Notes: generated by a model not told the origin, from the letters alone. A stretch of DNA of 64,000 nt from an uncultured SAR86 cluster bacterium (GCA_902570035.1 CACFWO010000001.1:1-64000); one strand, 5' to 3'. Positions 34,871-44,805 are shown, numbered from the stretch's first letter. Translations and numbers: made by a program.

Positions 34871-36383
34871 ATTTATTCTTTAAGGCCTTTAATATCACCT
34901 TCCTAGTATCAGCAGGATCTATTACAGCATCAATTTCTAAATGTGCAGCAGCTTCTATAGCCTTTCCTTTCTCGTAAGATCTCTCAACTAATTTATTATA
35001 GAGATCTTCTTTTTTCTTTGGGTCTGTTTCTGCTTCGAGTTCTTTCCTAAATCCTAGCTTTACAGCTCCTTCAAGCCCCATTCCGCCGAATTCTCCTGTA
35101 GGCCAAGAAGCAGTATAAATGGGATCATGAAAACTGCCCCCAACCATTGCCTGAGCTCCTAACCCGTAACCTTTTCTTAAAAAAATTGCTATATGTGGAG
35201 AAGTTATTTTTGCCCCGGACACTAATAATGTTGCCATTCTCCTGACAGAGCCTTCTAGTTCACTATCAGGGCCCACCATAAATCCTGGAGTATCAACCAA
35301 AGATAAAATTGGTAAATTATGTGCGTTACATATTTCAATAAATGCAGCAGCTTTTTCAGCTGCCTCGGAATCTACAGCTCCTCCAAGTTGCTGGCAATCG
35401 CTGGCTACAAGGCCAAATGGTTTTCCCTCAATTCTTATGAACCCAGTGATAACACTTCTTCCATAAACTTTTCTAAGTTCCAAAAAAGAGTCTCTATCTG
35501 AAAGAATTTCTATTACATCTCTAACAGGATATGCCCATCGTCGATCTTCAGGAATTATGTCTCTTAGTTTGGTTTGATCATCAATAGACCAATCGGATAA
35601 ATTACCTTGAAAATAAGAAAGAAGTTTTTTTGCAATAAAAGTTGCTTCTTTTTCATCTTCAGCTAGATAATCAAGCACTCCGTTTTTGTATTGTTCTTCA
35701 GCAGGACCTATTTCTTTGGGATCATAAACTCCTAGCCCTCCTCCTTCAATCATTGCTGGTCCAGCCATGCCAATCCAGGATTGTTTGGTTGCAATCATAA
35801 AGTCCGAACATCCAAAAAGGACTGCGTTTCCTGCAAAGCAATAACCATTATTGACTGCAATTTTTAAACATTTTCCAGTGAGTCTTGCCCAAGTTGAAAA
35901 TGAAGGAATATGAAGCCCTGCTATCTGTGTAGTGACATCTGTATCTCCAGGTCTTCCTCCTCCACCCTCTGTAAAAATTACAACAGGCAAAGAGAATTCT
36001 TCAGCTTTTTCACAAATCCTATCTAGTTTTTGATGATGAAAAAAACCTTGGGAGCCTGCTAAGACAGAATAATCATAAATTATTGCTACTGCATGAGAAT
36101 TATCTTCTCCCACCTCATCCTCATTGATATTACAAAATCCTGTCAGTATGCCATCGGCAGACGTTTCAAGTTGTAACTCTTCATAATCTCTTCTATTTCT
36201 TTGCGCAGCAACTGCAAAAGCTCCAAACTCTAGAAAGCTCCCAGGATCTACTAGATCATCAAGATTCTCTCTGGCAGTTCGAAGGCCTAAATTTTTTCTC
36301 TTCTTTGTAGATTTTTCTCTTACAGAGTCTTTGGTTTTCGATAGCCTATCTACAAATGTTCTATAAGCAGAATGATTGGACAT
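34863..36383 (-). CDS. Acyl-CoA carboxylase carboxyltransferase subunit
   Basis: A 506-aa biotin-dependent carboxyltransferase (propionyl-/methylcrotonyl-CoA type), with N-terminal and C-terminal crotonase-like lobes. Visible: RTARENLDDLVDPGSFLEFG, FTEGGGGRPGDTD, and DTPGFMVGPDSE with the following GYGLGAQAMVGG oxyanion region. No biotin carboxylase or biotin carrier gene is adjacent, so the partner must be elsewhere or absent. It lies 3 bp after the amidase. The presence of prpBCD suggests propionyl-CoA handling, but the substrate is not certain. Confidence 0.88.
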   Translation of the reverse strand: MSNHSAYRTFVDRLSKTKDSVREKSTKKRKNLGLRTARENLDDLVDPGSFLEFGAFAVAAQRNRRDYEELQLETSADGILTGFCNINEDEVGEDNSHAVAIIYDYSVLAGSQGFFHHQKLDRICEKAEEFSLPVVIFTEGGGGRPGDTDVTTQIAGLHIPSFSTWARLTGKCLKIAVNNGYCFAGNAVLFGCSDFMIATKQSWIGMAGPAMIEGGGLGVYDPKEIGPAEEQYKNGVLDYLAEDEKEATFIAKKLLSYFQGNLSDWSIDDQTKLRDIIPEDRRWAYPVRDVIEILSDRDSFLELRKVYGRSVITGFIRIEGKPFGLVASDCQQLGGAVDSEAAEKAAAFIEICNAHNLPILSLVDTPGFMVGPDSELEGSVRRMATLLVSGAKITSPHIAIFLRKGYGLGAQAMVGGSFHDPIYTASWPTGEFGGMGLEGAVKLGFRKELEAETDPKKKEDLYNKLVERSYEKGKAIEAAAHLEIDAVIDPADTRKVILKALKNKFI

Positions 36384-36386
36384 TGT

Positions 36387-37784
36387 TTATGAAGCCTTAA
36401 TATTGAAGTTCATTATATTTTCAAAATTCTTGATGCCCTGAAGAACTCCCAAATCATCTTGCTGAGAACCTATTACTTGCATACCAATGGGTAAGCCTTT
36501 AGTACTCAAACCAATTGGAAAGGTCCCAGCTGGATTTCTAGTCATATTAATTCCGTAAGTAAAAGCAACCCAGGCAGGTGTTTCTTTGCCATTAACAATT
36601 CCTTGTTCGTATATTTTTGGTGTTAACCCACAAGTAGCCGGTGAAAGAATTAGGGGAGCTTTTTGAAATCTTTCCTCAAGTTTAAGGCTCAGATAATGAC
36701 ATTGGTCGAAAGCAGCCGCATAATCTGCTGCGCTGAAATTATCCATGCCCCATTCAATTTGCGGTCTTAGATCTGAATCAATTCTTTCCCAGTCTGGAGT
36801 TCCTCTAAGATGTCCTTGAGCCCTTCCTCTTGCACCAGTCCAAAAAACCAACCAAGAACTGACAGGATCTTCCTTCCATATTTCCTCATCCCGAATGACT
36901 TCACAACCTGCTGATTCTATTTTGGAAATTGCTTCCTCACATTTTTCTTTAATTTCCTTATCAACATCAGCAAATCCAAAAGTAGAAGTCCAAATAATTC
37001 TTTCTGGAAGGTCGGCATTTAAATTTTCATACCAACTTTCTTTAGGTTTAGGTAATGAAAAAATATCAGAAGACTCAGGACCAATACAGTTATCCAATGA
37101 GTAAGCTGCTTCATCTATTTTATTAGTCATCGGACCTTTAACAGTTAAAATGCCCGATCCAGGAGGTGTTGGACCACCATTAGGAACTCTACCTTGCGAA
37201 GTTTTTATTGCGCTCAACCCGCATAACGCAGCTGGAATTCTAATTGACCCACCTCCGTCTGATCCTGTAGTAATCGGTATCATGCCTGCTGCTAAAGCGG
37301 CCGATGATCCACCAGATGATCCTCCAGGGGTATATTCTACATTCCAAGGATTTTTCGAAGCTCCAAAAGGAACATTATCGGTTACTCCTTTGTAACCGAA
37401 CTCAGGAGTATTAGTTTTTCCTACAACAATTGCTCCCGCAGCACGAAGCCTTTTTACAAGAATTGAATCTGTTTTTGCTGGTTGATCATTTGTATGGAAG
37501 TCAGAACCATAAGTAGTAACGTAACCTTCTGCATCCTCCAAATCTTTTACCCCTAAAGCTAAACCTGCAAGTGGCAAGTTCTCACCTTTAGAAATTCTTT
37601 CATCTACTTTTTTTGCTTCCTTAATGGATAGTTCAGGATTTATAGAACAAAAAGCATTAATCTCTTTATCCACATCTTCAATATTTTTAAGGGAAGCTTT
37701 TATAAGTTCCTCTGCACTCAATTCTCTTGAGTTAACTTTTTTTGCAAGTTCAACCGATGAATAGTCTCTGTAATCTAATTCCAT
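36387..37784 (-). CDS. Amidase, amidase-signature family
   Basis: A 465-aa amidase-signature hydrolase with the Ser-Ser-Lys triad: Lys in GVKDLEDAEG, cis-Ser in TTGSDGGGSIRIPA and the glycine/serine-rich TPGGSSGGSSAALAAG. It is probably a catabolic amidase rather than GatA, because gatB/gatC are not nearby and the C-terminus is of the short catabolic type. It lies between a VOC protein gene and the carboxyltransferase gene in one minus-strand run. Substrate unknown. Confidence 0.88.
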   Translation of the reverse strand: MELDYRDYSSVELAKKVNSRELSAEELIKASLKNIEDVDKEINAFCSINPELSIKEAKKVDERISKGENLPLAGLALGVKDLEDAEGYVTTYGSDFHTNDQPAKTDSILVKRLRAAGAIVVGKTNTPEFGYKGVTDNVPFGASKNPWNVEYTPGGSSGGSSAALAAGMIPITTGSDGGGSIRIPAALCGLSAIKTSQGRVPNGGPTPPGSGILTVKGPMTNKIDEAAYSLDNCIGPESSDIFSLPKPKESWYENLNADLPERIIWTSTFGFADVDKEIKEKCEEAISKIESAGCEVIRDEEIWKEDPVSSWLVFWTGARGRAQGHLRGTPDWERIDSDLRPQIEWGMDNFSAADYAAAFDQCHYLSLKLEERFQKAPLILSPATCGLTPKIYEQGIVNGKETPAWVAFTYGINMTRNPAGTFPIGLSTKGLPIGMQVIGSQQDDLGVLQGIKNFENIMNFNIKAS

Positions 37785-37790
37785 CTTTCC

Positions 37791-38540
37791 TCAATCCTTT
37801 AGAATCATTTTTACTCCACCCAACATAATTTCGTCTTTGGTAAGAAGATTCATTTCGTCAGCTCTCTTAAATACTTCATCTTTATTAGAAGTTTTGATAA
37901 CAAAAGCGTTTACTCCTTCTCCTCTACCATCAATACTTTTTAAAAAAGATATTTTAGAACTATCAAGTTCGATGGCTATTTCATTCGATGATTTTGTTTT
38001 GCCGAGTGCTTTTTCCCACTTAGAGCATAGATAGTCCGGATCATCTGATTGAAGGATAACGCCGGTAAGGCAGTCGACTAAGGATGTGCTGATATCTTTC
38101 CTCCAATTTGTTCCGGCCCATAACCATGCATCTTCTGGAATCATTTTATCTAGGGATAAAATGGCGCCACCAGTTTCTTTGGGATGAAGATGAATTGCTC
38201 TAGCATGTATATCTTCTTCTTTTCTATCGGCATTCCAAACAATAGATATATCTTCATCTTCAACTCTTTTCTTTTCAGCCTCGAAATCATCTACATCCAA
38301 GATGACCATATAGCCTCCATCTCCCCCTCTTTTATCAAGAAATCTTTCAGCAGTAGTATTTTCTTGAACTGGGGTTACGATTTCTATAAAAGTGTCATTC
38401 AAAGGTATGAGAACATTTTCTAATCCAAAATGAATAATTCCAGGATCATTGAACGTTTCTTTTAATTCAAATAAATCGCAAATTTGTTGGGCTAGCTCAT
38501 CTCTTTCCCTTGCTACAAAAACTAACTGTCTTATCCTCAT
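37791..38540 (-). CDS. VOC (glyoxalase-like) domain protein
   Basis: A 249-aa protein with a glyoxalase/dioxygenase-type fold, starting MRIRQLVFVARERDEL, with a GGDGGYMVILDVDDFEAEKKRV strand-helix unit and a DKMIPEDAWLWAGTNW segment. It resembles the PF13468-like glyoxalase group. The start is ATG 38540; a longer frame to 38678 runs through the divergent promoter and the start of the opposite gene. The function is unknown; metal ligands are not clear. Confidence 0.7.
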   Translation of the reverse strand: MRIRQLVFVARERDELAQQICDLFELKETFNDPGIIHFGLENVLIPLNDTFIEIVTPVQENTTAERFLDKRGGDGGYMVILDVDDFEAEKKRVEDEDISIVWNADRKEEDIHARAIHLHPKETGGAILSLDKMIPEDAWLWAGTNWRKDISTSLVDCLTGVILQSDDPDYLCSKWEKALGKTKSSNEIAIELDSSKISFLKSIDGRGEGVNAFVIKTSNKDEVFKRADEMNLLTKDEIMLGGVKMILKD

Positions 38541-38581
38541 AATATTTGTAGAATAACAAATAAAAATGGAGTGAGGAATAA

Positions 38582-39403
38582 ATGACAACAATTGATACTG
38601 GAACACAAGATTTATTAGCAAGAAAGGAAAATGGAGTTGGGTATCTTGTGATGAATCGTCCTGAAGCAAGAAATGCAATGTCTCAAGAAATGAACAAAGC
38701 CATGCAAGAAACTATTGCCGCTTTTGAACTCGATAACGAAGTCAGATGTATTGTTTTGACAGGAGCAGGTAAAGGCTTTTGTGCCGGCGGAGATGTTAAA
38801 GGAATGGCTTCCAGAGGTGATGGAACTATCGGTGATAACACTATAGATGCTGCAATCCATAAACAACGAGATCATCAAAGAAGTACATCGGGAAAACTAT
38901 TTAAGATGCCTAAGCCTACTATTGCTTCTTTATCAGGCGCTGCAGCCGGAGCAGGACTATCGTATGCTTTGTCTTGCGACCTAAGAATAATGTCCTCTGA
39001 AGCTTTTATGACAACAGCTTTTGCGAAAGTTGGTTTTTCTGGTGATTACGGGGGAAGCTATTTCATGACTCAACTTATTGGATCAGCAAAAGCAAGGGAA
39101 TTATATTTTCTATCAGACAGAATTTCTGCTGATGAAGCTCTTGAACTAGGCTTAACTAATTGGGTAGTTGATCCAGGTAATCTTGAGCTTAAAACAAAAG
39201 AAATTGCAGAAAAACTTGCCTCTGGGCCTGCTGTTGCATTCAGATACATGAAAGAAAACCTTAATAGAGCTATATACGGTGATATAGATGATTGTCTAGA
39301 TTTAGAGGCAACTCATCATATTCATTGCGGACAAACTCATGATCACAGAAATGCTGTCAAAGCATTCGTGGAAAAGAAAGAACCTGTTTTTGAAGGAAAG
39401 TAA
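38582..39403 (+). CDS. Enoyl-CoA hydratase/isomerase family protein
   Basis: A 273-aa crotonase. The GKGFCAGGDVKGMASRG segment forms the first oxyanion residue and CoA site, and SLSGAAAGAGLSYALSCDLRI the second. The glutamates of a typical hydratase active site are partly replaced (GFSGDYGGSYF), so isomerase or hydrolase activity is possible. A good ribosome site (GTGAGGA) precedes the ATG. It abuts the convergent DUF5665 gene. Confidence 0.88.
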   Translation: MTTIDTGTQDLLARKENGVGYLVMNRPEARNAMSQEMNKAMQETIAAFELDNEVRCIVLTGAGKGFCAGGDVKGMASRGDGTIGDNTIDAAIHKQRDHQRSTSGKLFKMPKPTIASLSGAAAGAGLSYALSCDLRIMSSEAFMTTAFAKVGFSGDYGGSYFMTQLIGSAKARELYFLSDRISADEALELGLTNWVVDPGNLELKTKEIAEKLASGPAVAFRYMKENLNRAIYGDIDDCLDLEATHHIHCGQTHDHRNAVKAFVEKKEPVFEGK

Positions 39404-39676
39404 TTAACCTTTCTTTTCTAGTCTCTCAATTATTTCAATAATCTGGTGAGCATAGTTGCCTAAAATAGGAATAAATTCTATTTGAGCAAGAATTTGTATG
39501 AGAATAGTTACTAATAAAGTTGCTCCTACAACAGATCCTAGCCCGATGGCCAAACCCCTTAGTAAGTTGTAATACAAAAATTTCCAAGCTGATTCATGGA
39601 TTCTCATGAAATTATGTTCTTTTAAATCTTCAAGAGCATCTGCCAGTCTTTTTTGATCGTCGTTTAGTTCACTCAT
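39404..39676 (-). CDS. Small membrane protein, DUF5665-like
   Basis: A 90-aa protein with a charged N-terminal helix, one long or two short membrane segments (about residues 36-75, LLRGLAIGLGSVVGATLLVT and following), and a charged C-terminal helix. The GLGSVVGATLLV and IEFIPILGNY pattern matches the DUF5665 family. No function is established. It is convergent to, and touches, the enoyl-CoA hydratase gene. Confidence 0.7.
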   Translation of the reverse strand: MSELNDDQKRLADALEDLKEHNFMRIHESAWKFLYYNLLRGLAIGLGSVVGATLLVTILIQILAQIEFIPILGNYAHQIIEIIERLEKKG

Positions 39677-39775
39677 TTATATATGCCCTGCTTGCCAGCC
39701 ATCAAATTCAATAACTGATAAGTTTATATATGTAGGTGCATTATAAATGACAAAAATACAAATTTAAGAAATTGT

Positions 39776-41674
39776 TTAATTATCAACTTTCTTGGAGCAT
39801 TTAGGTGGAAGATTAATTGTTGGATTTTCATCAAAAAAACCGAATGGAATCAAATGAAAACCACAGTATTCAACAGGCATCACTGGCCAATCCTCGGGTC
39901 TTGGAACATGTGTTACTCCAAAAGTATACCACGTCACTAAATCACAGTTACTTATGTCTCTATCTCCAGAAGTAATATCTTCCAATCCACCTTCTCCAGA
40001 ATGCATCACTGAGTTTGCTCCTCCGGCGGCGTATTCACCATCGTTAAATGGCGTTCCCCATAGGTTATGTTTTCCAAAAGAGGCTCTTTTAGCCGGCGGA
40101 GAATCATCCCGCGCAAGCAATTTAGGTGTATTTCCCGGCAGTAATTTATATGCTACCGGCAGTCCCATGCCATTTTTTTTCTGCGGATTAACTACTTTCC
40201 ATATTCTACTTGTTGCATGAGAAATATCTCTTTTAGCTTCATTTTCAGTTTTTAAATGAGTAGAAACGGATTGGAATTGCATACCGTGAGGGTTGTTATC
40301 ATCATCAGGCATCAACTCAATTTCGCTCTCAAATAATTGGTTATTGCCTCCATCTAAATTCCAGTCTAATCGCATACAGAAAAGATGCTGATGAACTGGA
40401 GAAACCAATTCCTTTGAAATTCTTAAGTCTTGGTTTGGATTATGTTTCTCTTCGTTGTAAGCGCTGATACCAACAATACCAGTCAATTTAACTTCGGCTT
40501 CAATGGTGCCATCTAAATATAGATACCAAAATAAACCGTAATCATAATTACCTATTGTTGAAATCGAACTGATTACGAGCCTTCTAGACCTTCTCACCTC
40601 ATTAGGTGCTCCCATTCCATCATTGTGCTTCCATTGAATCCCATAATCCTCTTCATGCAGGCAAATCGCATTTTCTATGACTTCGACTGAACCATCAAAA
40701 GATATACCATTAGCATTGAAATAATGAATCTCTCCAAGACAATCACAACCTAACGTAAGTGAATTTGAAAGCCTACCAAAACCGTATTCAGTTCCGTCAT
40801 GGACTGCTTTCCATGAATGCATGGGATCAGCTGACCCATAAGGTACAACCATATCTGACATTGCAGCTCTGAATAAGATAGGCCTATCATTGAGAGAAAG
40901 CTCATGCAGCACTACTCCTTCATCGGGAGTTAAAGAAACTCTCACATCCCAACCTTCCCAAGATATTTTATTTCTATCAACGCTGAAACCAACTCCATCA
41001 GGTTGAGTGATTTTTATTTCTTTTGGTACGTTTCTCAAGATTTTTTGTGATGCTGCATCGTAATTAGCTTTAGCATCTGGAATAGGATCTACTCCATGAT
41101 CTTCAACACAGACAACTTCTCCAAGGGTTAAGTCAACGTGACCGATTACTCCGTTAATGGGTTTTGCATATGGATTATCTCCAGCTTCCTCCTTAAAAAA
41201 GGATATGCCTTTAAGAGCTCTATGCCCTTGTTTGATTTTTTCGTGAACAATACCACCAGCTGGCCAGGGATCGATTTGTAGCTTTTCCATATCGGTAACG
41301 CCTCTTTTTTTCATAGCTGCCTGATAATCTGGATGTTCTTTTAGAAGATTCATTGCTGTAAAAATATCCTGCACGGTATATTGAACTTGTGCTGAATTTG
41401 ACACTCTTTTGACATTAAGAGTTTTATTCGACAGGTTGATGGTTGCTATAAAACCCCCATCAAGAGCTGAGTCTCTTCCAATAAGTTTTACTTCCCTTTC
41501 AAAAGGATCTCCTGATTTAAAATCTTTTAAAAACTCTTTTGAAGGCTCCACTAAAGAGATTTGACTAAAATGAGTTGCTTCATCATAACCCTCTGATATT
41601 TTATATATTTCATATGCCAGAGAAATTTCCTCTGTTGATAACATTTCTAAAGGATGTTCTATTTTTGAAATCAT
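39776..41674 (-). CDS. Copper-containing primary amine oxidase
   Basis: A 632-aa copper amine oxidase that oxidises primary amines to aldehydes with H2O2 and NH3 release. The self-processing TPQ tyrosine is Tyr377 in GNYDYGLF. The probable catalytic base is Asp293 in AVHDGTEYGFG, and copper ligands include the HxH in VHQHLFCMRLD. No signal peptide is seen, so it is probably cytoplasmic like the Arthrobacter enzymes. It overlaps the upstream methyltransferase-like membrane gene by 4 bp. Confidence 0.93.
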   Translation of the reverse strand: MISKIEHPLEMLSTEEISLAYEIYKISEGYDEATHFSQISLVEPSKEFLKDFKSGDPFEREVKLIGRDSALDGGFIATINLSNKTLNVKRVSNSAQVQYTVQDIFTAMNLLKEHPDYQAAMKKRGVTDMEKLQIDPWPAGGIVHEKIKQGHRALKGISFFKEEAGDNPYAKPINGVIGHVDLTLGEVVCVEDHGVDPIPDAKANYDAASQKILRNVPKEIKITQPDGVGFSVDRNKISWEGWDVRVSLTPDEGVVLHELSLNDRPILFRAAMSDMVVPYGSADPMHSWKAVHDGTEYGFGRLSNSLTLGCDCLGEIHYFNANGISFDGSVEVIENAICLHEEDYGIQWKHNDGMGAPNEVRRSRRLVISSISTIGNYDYGLFWYLYLDGTIEAEVKLTGIVGISAYNEEKHNPNQDLRISKELVSPVHQHLFCMRLDWNLDGGNNQLFESEIELMPDDDNNPHGMQFQSVSTHLKTENEAKRDISHATSRIWKVVNPQKKNGMGLPVAYKLLPGNTPKLLARDDSPPAKRASFGKHNLWGTPFNDGEYAAGGANSVMHSGEGGLEDITSGDRDISNCDLVTWYTFGVTHVPRPEDWPVMPVEYCGFHLIPFGFFDENPTINLPPKCSKKVDN

Positions 41675-42354
41675 ATGATGTATGGGATTACTTTGAATTT
41701 GACCTTTTTTAAATAATCTTGATAGCCGTCCAATTCATCTATCAGTGTTTTTTCCTCTATACGAATTCTGAAATGAAGACCTACAGTCAGAGCTATCACA
41801 GAGATACCAAATGAAAGGTAAGTTCCTAACCAAAGATTTGTGCCTAGAATAAAAAAAATAAACCCTGTATACATTGGGTGTCGCACATAAGCATAAACTC
41901 CAGTATCAATTACTTTTTGTCCTCTGTCATCTTGGATATTTACTGTCATTTCTGCAAATTCGTTAGCAAGCATCGAAGCTAATATGAAGATATAACCTAT
42001 TACAAAGATTCCTAAACCTGATATTTTTAATATACCCTCGAAGGAAGGAGTAACTTGAAAATGAAACGCATCTAATGGAGAGAATATTAGTCCTATCGCC
42101 ATAGCAGAAACCATTAAAGAAGTTGCAATTTTATCTTCTCTTGGCTGGCTACTGGGTTGCATATTTAATCTTGCCTCTAAGCTTTCAGGCTTATAAATCA
42201 GCAAATAGATACATGAAAAAAACGTCATGAAGTAAAAAATGCTAAACCAAGTTATCGCATCTTCCCAATACCAAGTCCATGCAGGCAAATAAATAAATGT
42301 TCCAAGCAAAAAAGCTTGAACGGTGATTCCTATTAATGTTTTCAACCAAAGCAT
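41671..42354 (-). CDS. Isoprenylcysteine methyltransferase-like membrane protein
   Basis: A 227-aa protein with five or so hydrophobic segments. The C-terminal YAYVRHPMYTGFIFFILG and RIRIEEKTLIDELDGYQDY motifs are typical of the ICMT/PEMT superfamily (SAM-dependent methyltransferases acting on membrane substrates), common in bacteria with unknown targets. A GGGGGAT ribosome site precedes the ATG. It overlaps the amine oxidase gene by 4 bp, so the two are probably co-transcribed. Confidence 0.8.
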   Translation of the reverse strand: MLWLKTLIGITVQAFLLGTFIYLPAWTWYWEDAITWFSIFYFMTFFSCIYLLIYKPESLEARLNMQPSSQPREDKIATSLMVSAMAIGLIFSPLDAFHFQVTPSFEGILKISGLGIFVIGYIFILASMLANEFAEMTVNIQDDRGQKVIDTGVYAYVRHPMYTGFIFFILGTNLWLGTYLSFGISVIALTVGLHFRIRIEEKTLIDELDGYQDYLKKVKFKVIPYII

Positions 42355-42415
42355 AATTGATCCCCCATCTTTATAGATTGAAATTTAATATAGTATAAAG
42401 AAAAAAAAGGAGTAA

Positions 42416-43195
42416 ATGATGGGGAATACAGTACCAAATTTTTCAATTGATCTAACAGGCCAAGTAGCTCTCGTGACAGGAGCTTCCTCAGGTTTGGGAT
42501 ATAGGTTTGCAAAAGTATTAGCAAAATGTGGAGCCAAAGTAGCGATTTCAGCCAGAAGAGTTGATAAGTTGGATGCTTTAGCTGAAGAAATAAAAAATGA
42601 TGGAGGGGAATGTGCGGTTGTTCCCATTGATATGGTTGACAGAGAAAGCATCAGAGCTGCAGTTCAATCGGTCGAATCTGAGTTGGGAACCATCGATACG
42701 TTGATAAACAATGCTGGGGTTCCTGACGCTCAATGGGCTATAAAACAATCAGATGAACTAATTGATAATGTCATAGGCACTAATTTAACTGGGCCTTATC
42801 TGCTCTCTATAGAAGTAGCAAAAAGATTAATTGAAAAAAATATGCCTGGAAGGATGGTGAATATTGCATCAATAGCTGCCTACAACACAACGCCACAATC
42901 AGCAGCATCTTTATATTCCATAACTAAAAGAGCTATTGTTAGGATGTCAGAGGCTTTGGCAGTTGAATGGTCTGCAAAAAATATCAATGTCAATGCAATT
43001 GCGCCTGGAGCTTTTTCATCCGAGATGATGGATGGCATGATCGAAAGGGTTGGTGATATTAGTCAGGCTTTTCCAAGGAAGAGGATTGGACTTCCAGAGC
43101 AAATGGATTCGACCCTACTTTTCTTGGTATCTCCATCATCAGAATGTGTAACAGGTACATGTATCAAAATAGATGATGGTCAAGGTTCTAGGTAA
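42416..43195 (+). CDS. Short-chain dehydrogenase/reductase
   Basis: A 259-aa classical SDR. The NAD(P)-binding GASSGLGYRFA (about 20-30), the NNAG motif, the catalytic Ser in NIASIAAY, and Tyr-x-x-x-Lys in YSITKRA are all visible. The AISARR stretch after the second strand suggests NADP preference. AAGGAG lies upstream of two adjacent ATG codons (42416, 42419); either could be used. It is divergent from the ICMT/amine oxidase pair and abuts the convergent monooxygenase gene. Confidence 0.9.
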   Translation: MMGNTVPNFSIDLTGQVALVTGASSGLGYRFAKVLAKCGAKVAISARRVDKLDALAEEIKNDGGECAVVPIDMVDRESIRAAVQSVESELGTIDTLINNAGVPDAQWAIKQSDELIDNVIGTNLTGPYLLSIEVAKRLIEKNMPGRMVNIASIAAYNTTPQSAASLYSITKRAIVRMSEALAVEWSAKNINVNAIAPGAFSSEMMDGMIERVGDISQAFPRKRIGLPEQMDSTLLFLVSPSSECVTGTCIKIDDGQGSR

Positions 43196-44344
43196 CTAGA
43201 TAATTTTTTTAAGCTCTGCATCAAGATCATAGCTGTGAATATCTCGAACCATAAAATTTGCTAAAGGCAGATAACTCAAAAGTTTATTTCTTAAAAAAAT
43301 TAATAGTGGATTAGAAATGTGATTAAGCTTGGCTTGTCTGAGAGATCTTTTATAGATATTTCTGCATCTCGATAGCCTCAAATAATCAAATATTTTTTTA
43401 GCTTCATCCGTGAGTTCTTTTTTTTCTAAAATTTCTGCAAGACAATAACTATCCTCTATTGCTAAGCAAGAACCTTGACCCAAAAAAGGAACCATTGCAT
43501 GAGCACTGTCCCCTAAAAGGAATAAATTATTAGTAGAAAAGCTTTCCAATAGAGGCCTTTGAAAAATTCCCCATTTGTAAAGTTCAGAATCTGAAAGATA
43601 AGATAATAAATCATCATTCCAATCTTTAAAGTCAGATTTGAACTCGCCTTTATAACCCTTCAATATCCATGATTCTTCAGTCCAATCACTAGATTTAATG
43701 ATGCAGGTTGCGCTGTAGGTTCGTTCTCCGATTGGATATGTAACAATATGTGAATTTGGACCTAAATAGAAATTTATGTCTTCTCCATTATTTTTTTCAA
43801 ATGGATATGAAGATTCCTTGATGCTTCTCCATGCTGTGAATCCAGAAAATATAGGAGGAATAGATTTGAATTTTTTTGTTCTTAATAAAGAATTAATTCC
43901 GTCGCAACCAAAAATCAACTCTGCGTCGAATGATTTATCTTTAGGTGTAATATCATTATTTTTAAAATCCTCTATATTGTTATTGAAAACAACTTCGCCG
44001 CCAAGCTCTAGATATTTGTCATAAAGCACGCCAACAAGTCTTTTTCGGTTTAGAGTTAGATACTTTTCATCGCCCCTATTCAACTTATAAGAGCTGATTT
44101 TTTTACCTTTGTGATCTCTGAAAACCACTTTTGATGGTTTATGGCTCAGGGAAATTAAATCTTCAAGAACTCCAATTTTTTGTAATAGATTTGTAGCGTT
44201 TGGAGACAAATTTATCCCAGCTGAGACCTCTGATATCGCAGAGTTTCTCTCATAAATAACTGAGGGAATATTTTTTTTTAAAAGACAAATACCCGCAGTT
44301 AGGCCAGAAATACCCGCTCCGACGATTGAGACTTTTGGTGACAA
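43196..44344 (-). CDS. FAD-dependent monooxygenase (salicylate hydroxylase-like)
   Basis: A 382-aa class A flavoprotein hydroxylase. The N-terminal GAGISGLTAGICLLKK Rossmann motif, the FGCDGINSLLRTK DG motif and the LLGDSAHAMVPFLGQGSCLAIED FAD motif are present. Such enzymes hydroxylate aromatic or related substrates with NAD(P)H. It is followed upstream, 5 bp away, by an NTF2-like gene in the same direction. Substrate unknown. Confidence 0.9.
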   Translation of the reverse strand: MSPKVSIVGAGISGLTAGICLLKKNIPSVIYERNSAISEVSAGINLSPNATNLLQKIGVLEDLISLSHKPSKVVFRDHKGKKISSYKLNRGDEKYLTLNRKRLVGVLYDKYLELGGEVVFNNNIEDFKNNDITPKDKSFDAELIFGCDGINSLLRTKKFKSIPPIFSGFTAWRSIKESSYPFEKNNGEDINFYLGPNSHIVTYPIGERTYSATCIIKSSDWTEESWILKGYKGEFKSDFKDWNDDLLSYLSDSELYKWGIFQRPLLESFSTNNLFLLGDSAHAMVPFLGQGSCLAIEDSYCLAEILEKKELTDEAKKIFDYLRLSRCRNIYKRSLRQAKLNHISNPLLIFLRNKLLSYLPLANFMVRDIHSYDLDAELKKII

Positions 44345-44349
44345 ATTAT

Positions 44350-44805
44350 TTATGCAGTTTTCATCTGCTCAAGCATGTTTTGCATTTGCTCATGAAGCTT
44401 ATTTACTGCCTGAAGAGGCCTAACAATTACTTTGAATTCAGTTATTTTACCTTTATCGTTCCACGTCACTAGGTCGATTCCATTTATATAAATTCCATCG
44501 ATTGTGGACTCGAATTCTAAAACTGCTGAATTTTTATCAATTACTTCTTTAATATATTTAAAGGGCTTTGATATGCTCTCTTCGCCTTTAGCTTTAGTAG
44601 GACCTTCTCCAAAAACCCCTCCTGCAGCCATTAAATACATTTTTGTCATCTCTCTGCCTTTAATTGGAGTGAACACAACAGGAGAAAAAAAAGTACAATT
44701 TTCATCTAATAATTCATCAAATTTATCTGGATCATTCGATTTGATTAATTTGTGCCATTTGCCAATTGGATGCATCCATATATTTAAGCAAAAATAATCA
44801 TCCAT
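44350..44805 (-). CDS. NTF2/SnoaL-like protein
   Basis: A 151-aa protein with the cone-shaped NTF2-like pattern: GKWHKLIKSNDPDKFDELLDE opening helices, a CTFFSPVVFTPIKG strand, and a C-terminal VTWNDKGKITEFKVIVRPL hairpin. Members are small isomerases, hydrolases or ligand binders. The start is uncertain: GTG 44811, ATG 44805 and ATG 44775 are in frame and none has a strong ribosome site. It probably forms a unit with the monooxygenase. Confidence 0.75.
   Translation of the reverse strand: MDDYFCLNIWMHPIGKWHKLIKSNDPDKFDELLDENCTFFSPVVFTPIKGREMTKMYLMAAGGVFGEGPTKAKGEESISKPFKYIKEVIDKNSAVLEFESTIDGIYINGIDLVTWNDKGKITEFKVIVRPLQAVNKLHEQMQNMLEQMKTA

Noticed and set aside
36387-37784. GatA subunit of the tRNA amidotransferase
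   Set aside because: No gatB or gatC nearby, and the surrounding genes are catabolic.
38541-38678. Longer N-terminus for the VOC protein
   Set aside because: The extension runs antisense into the start of the enoyl-CoA hydratase gene and its ribosome site.
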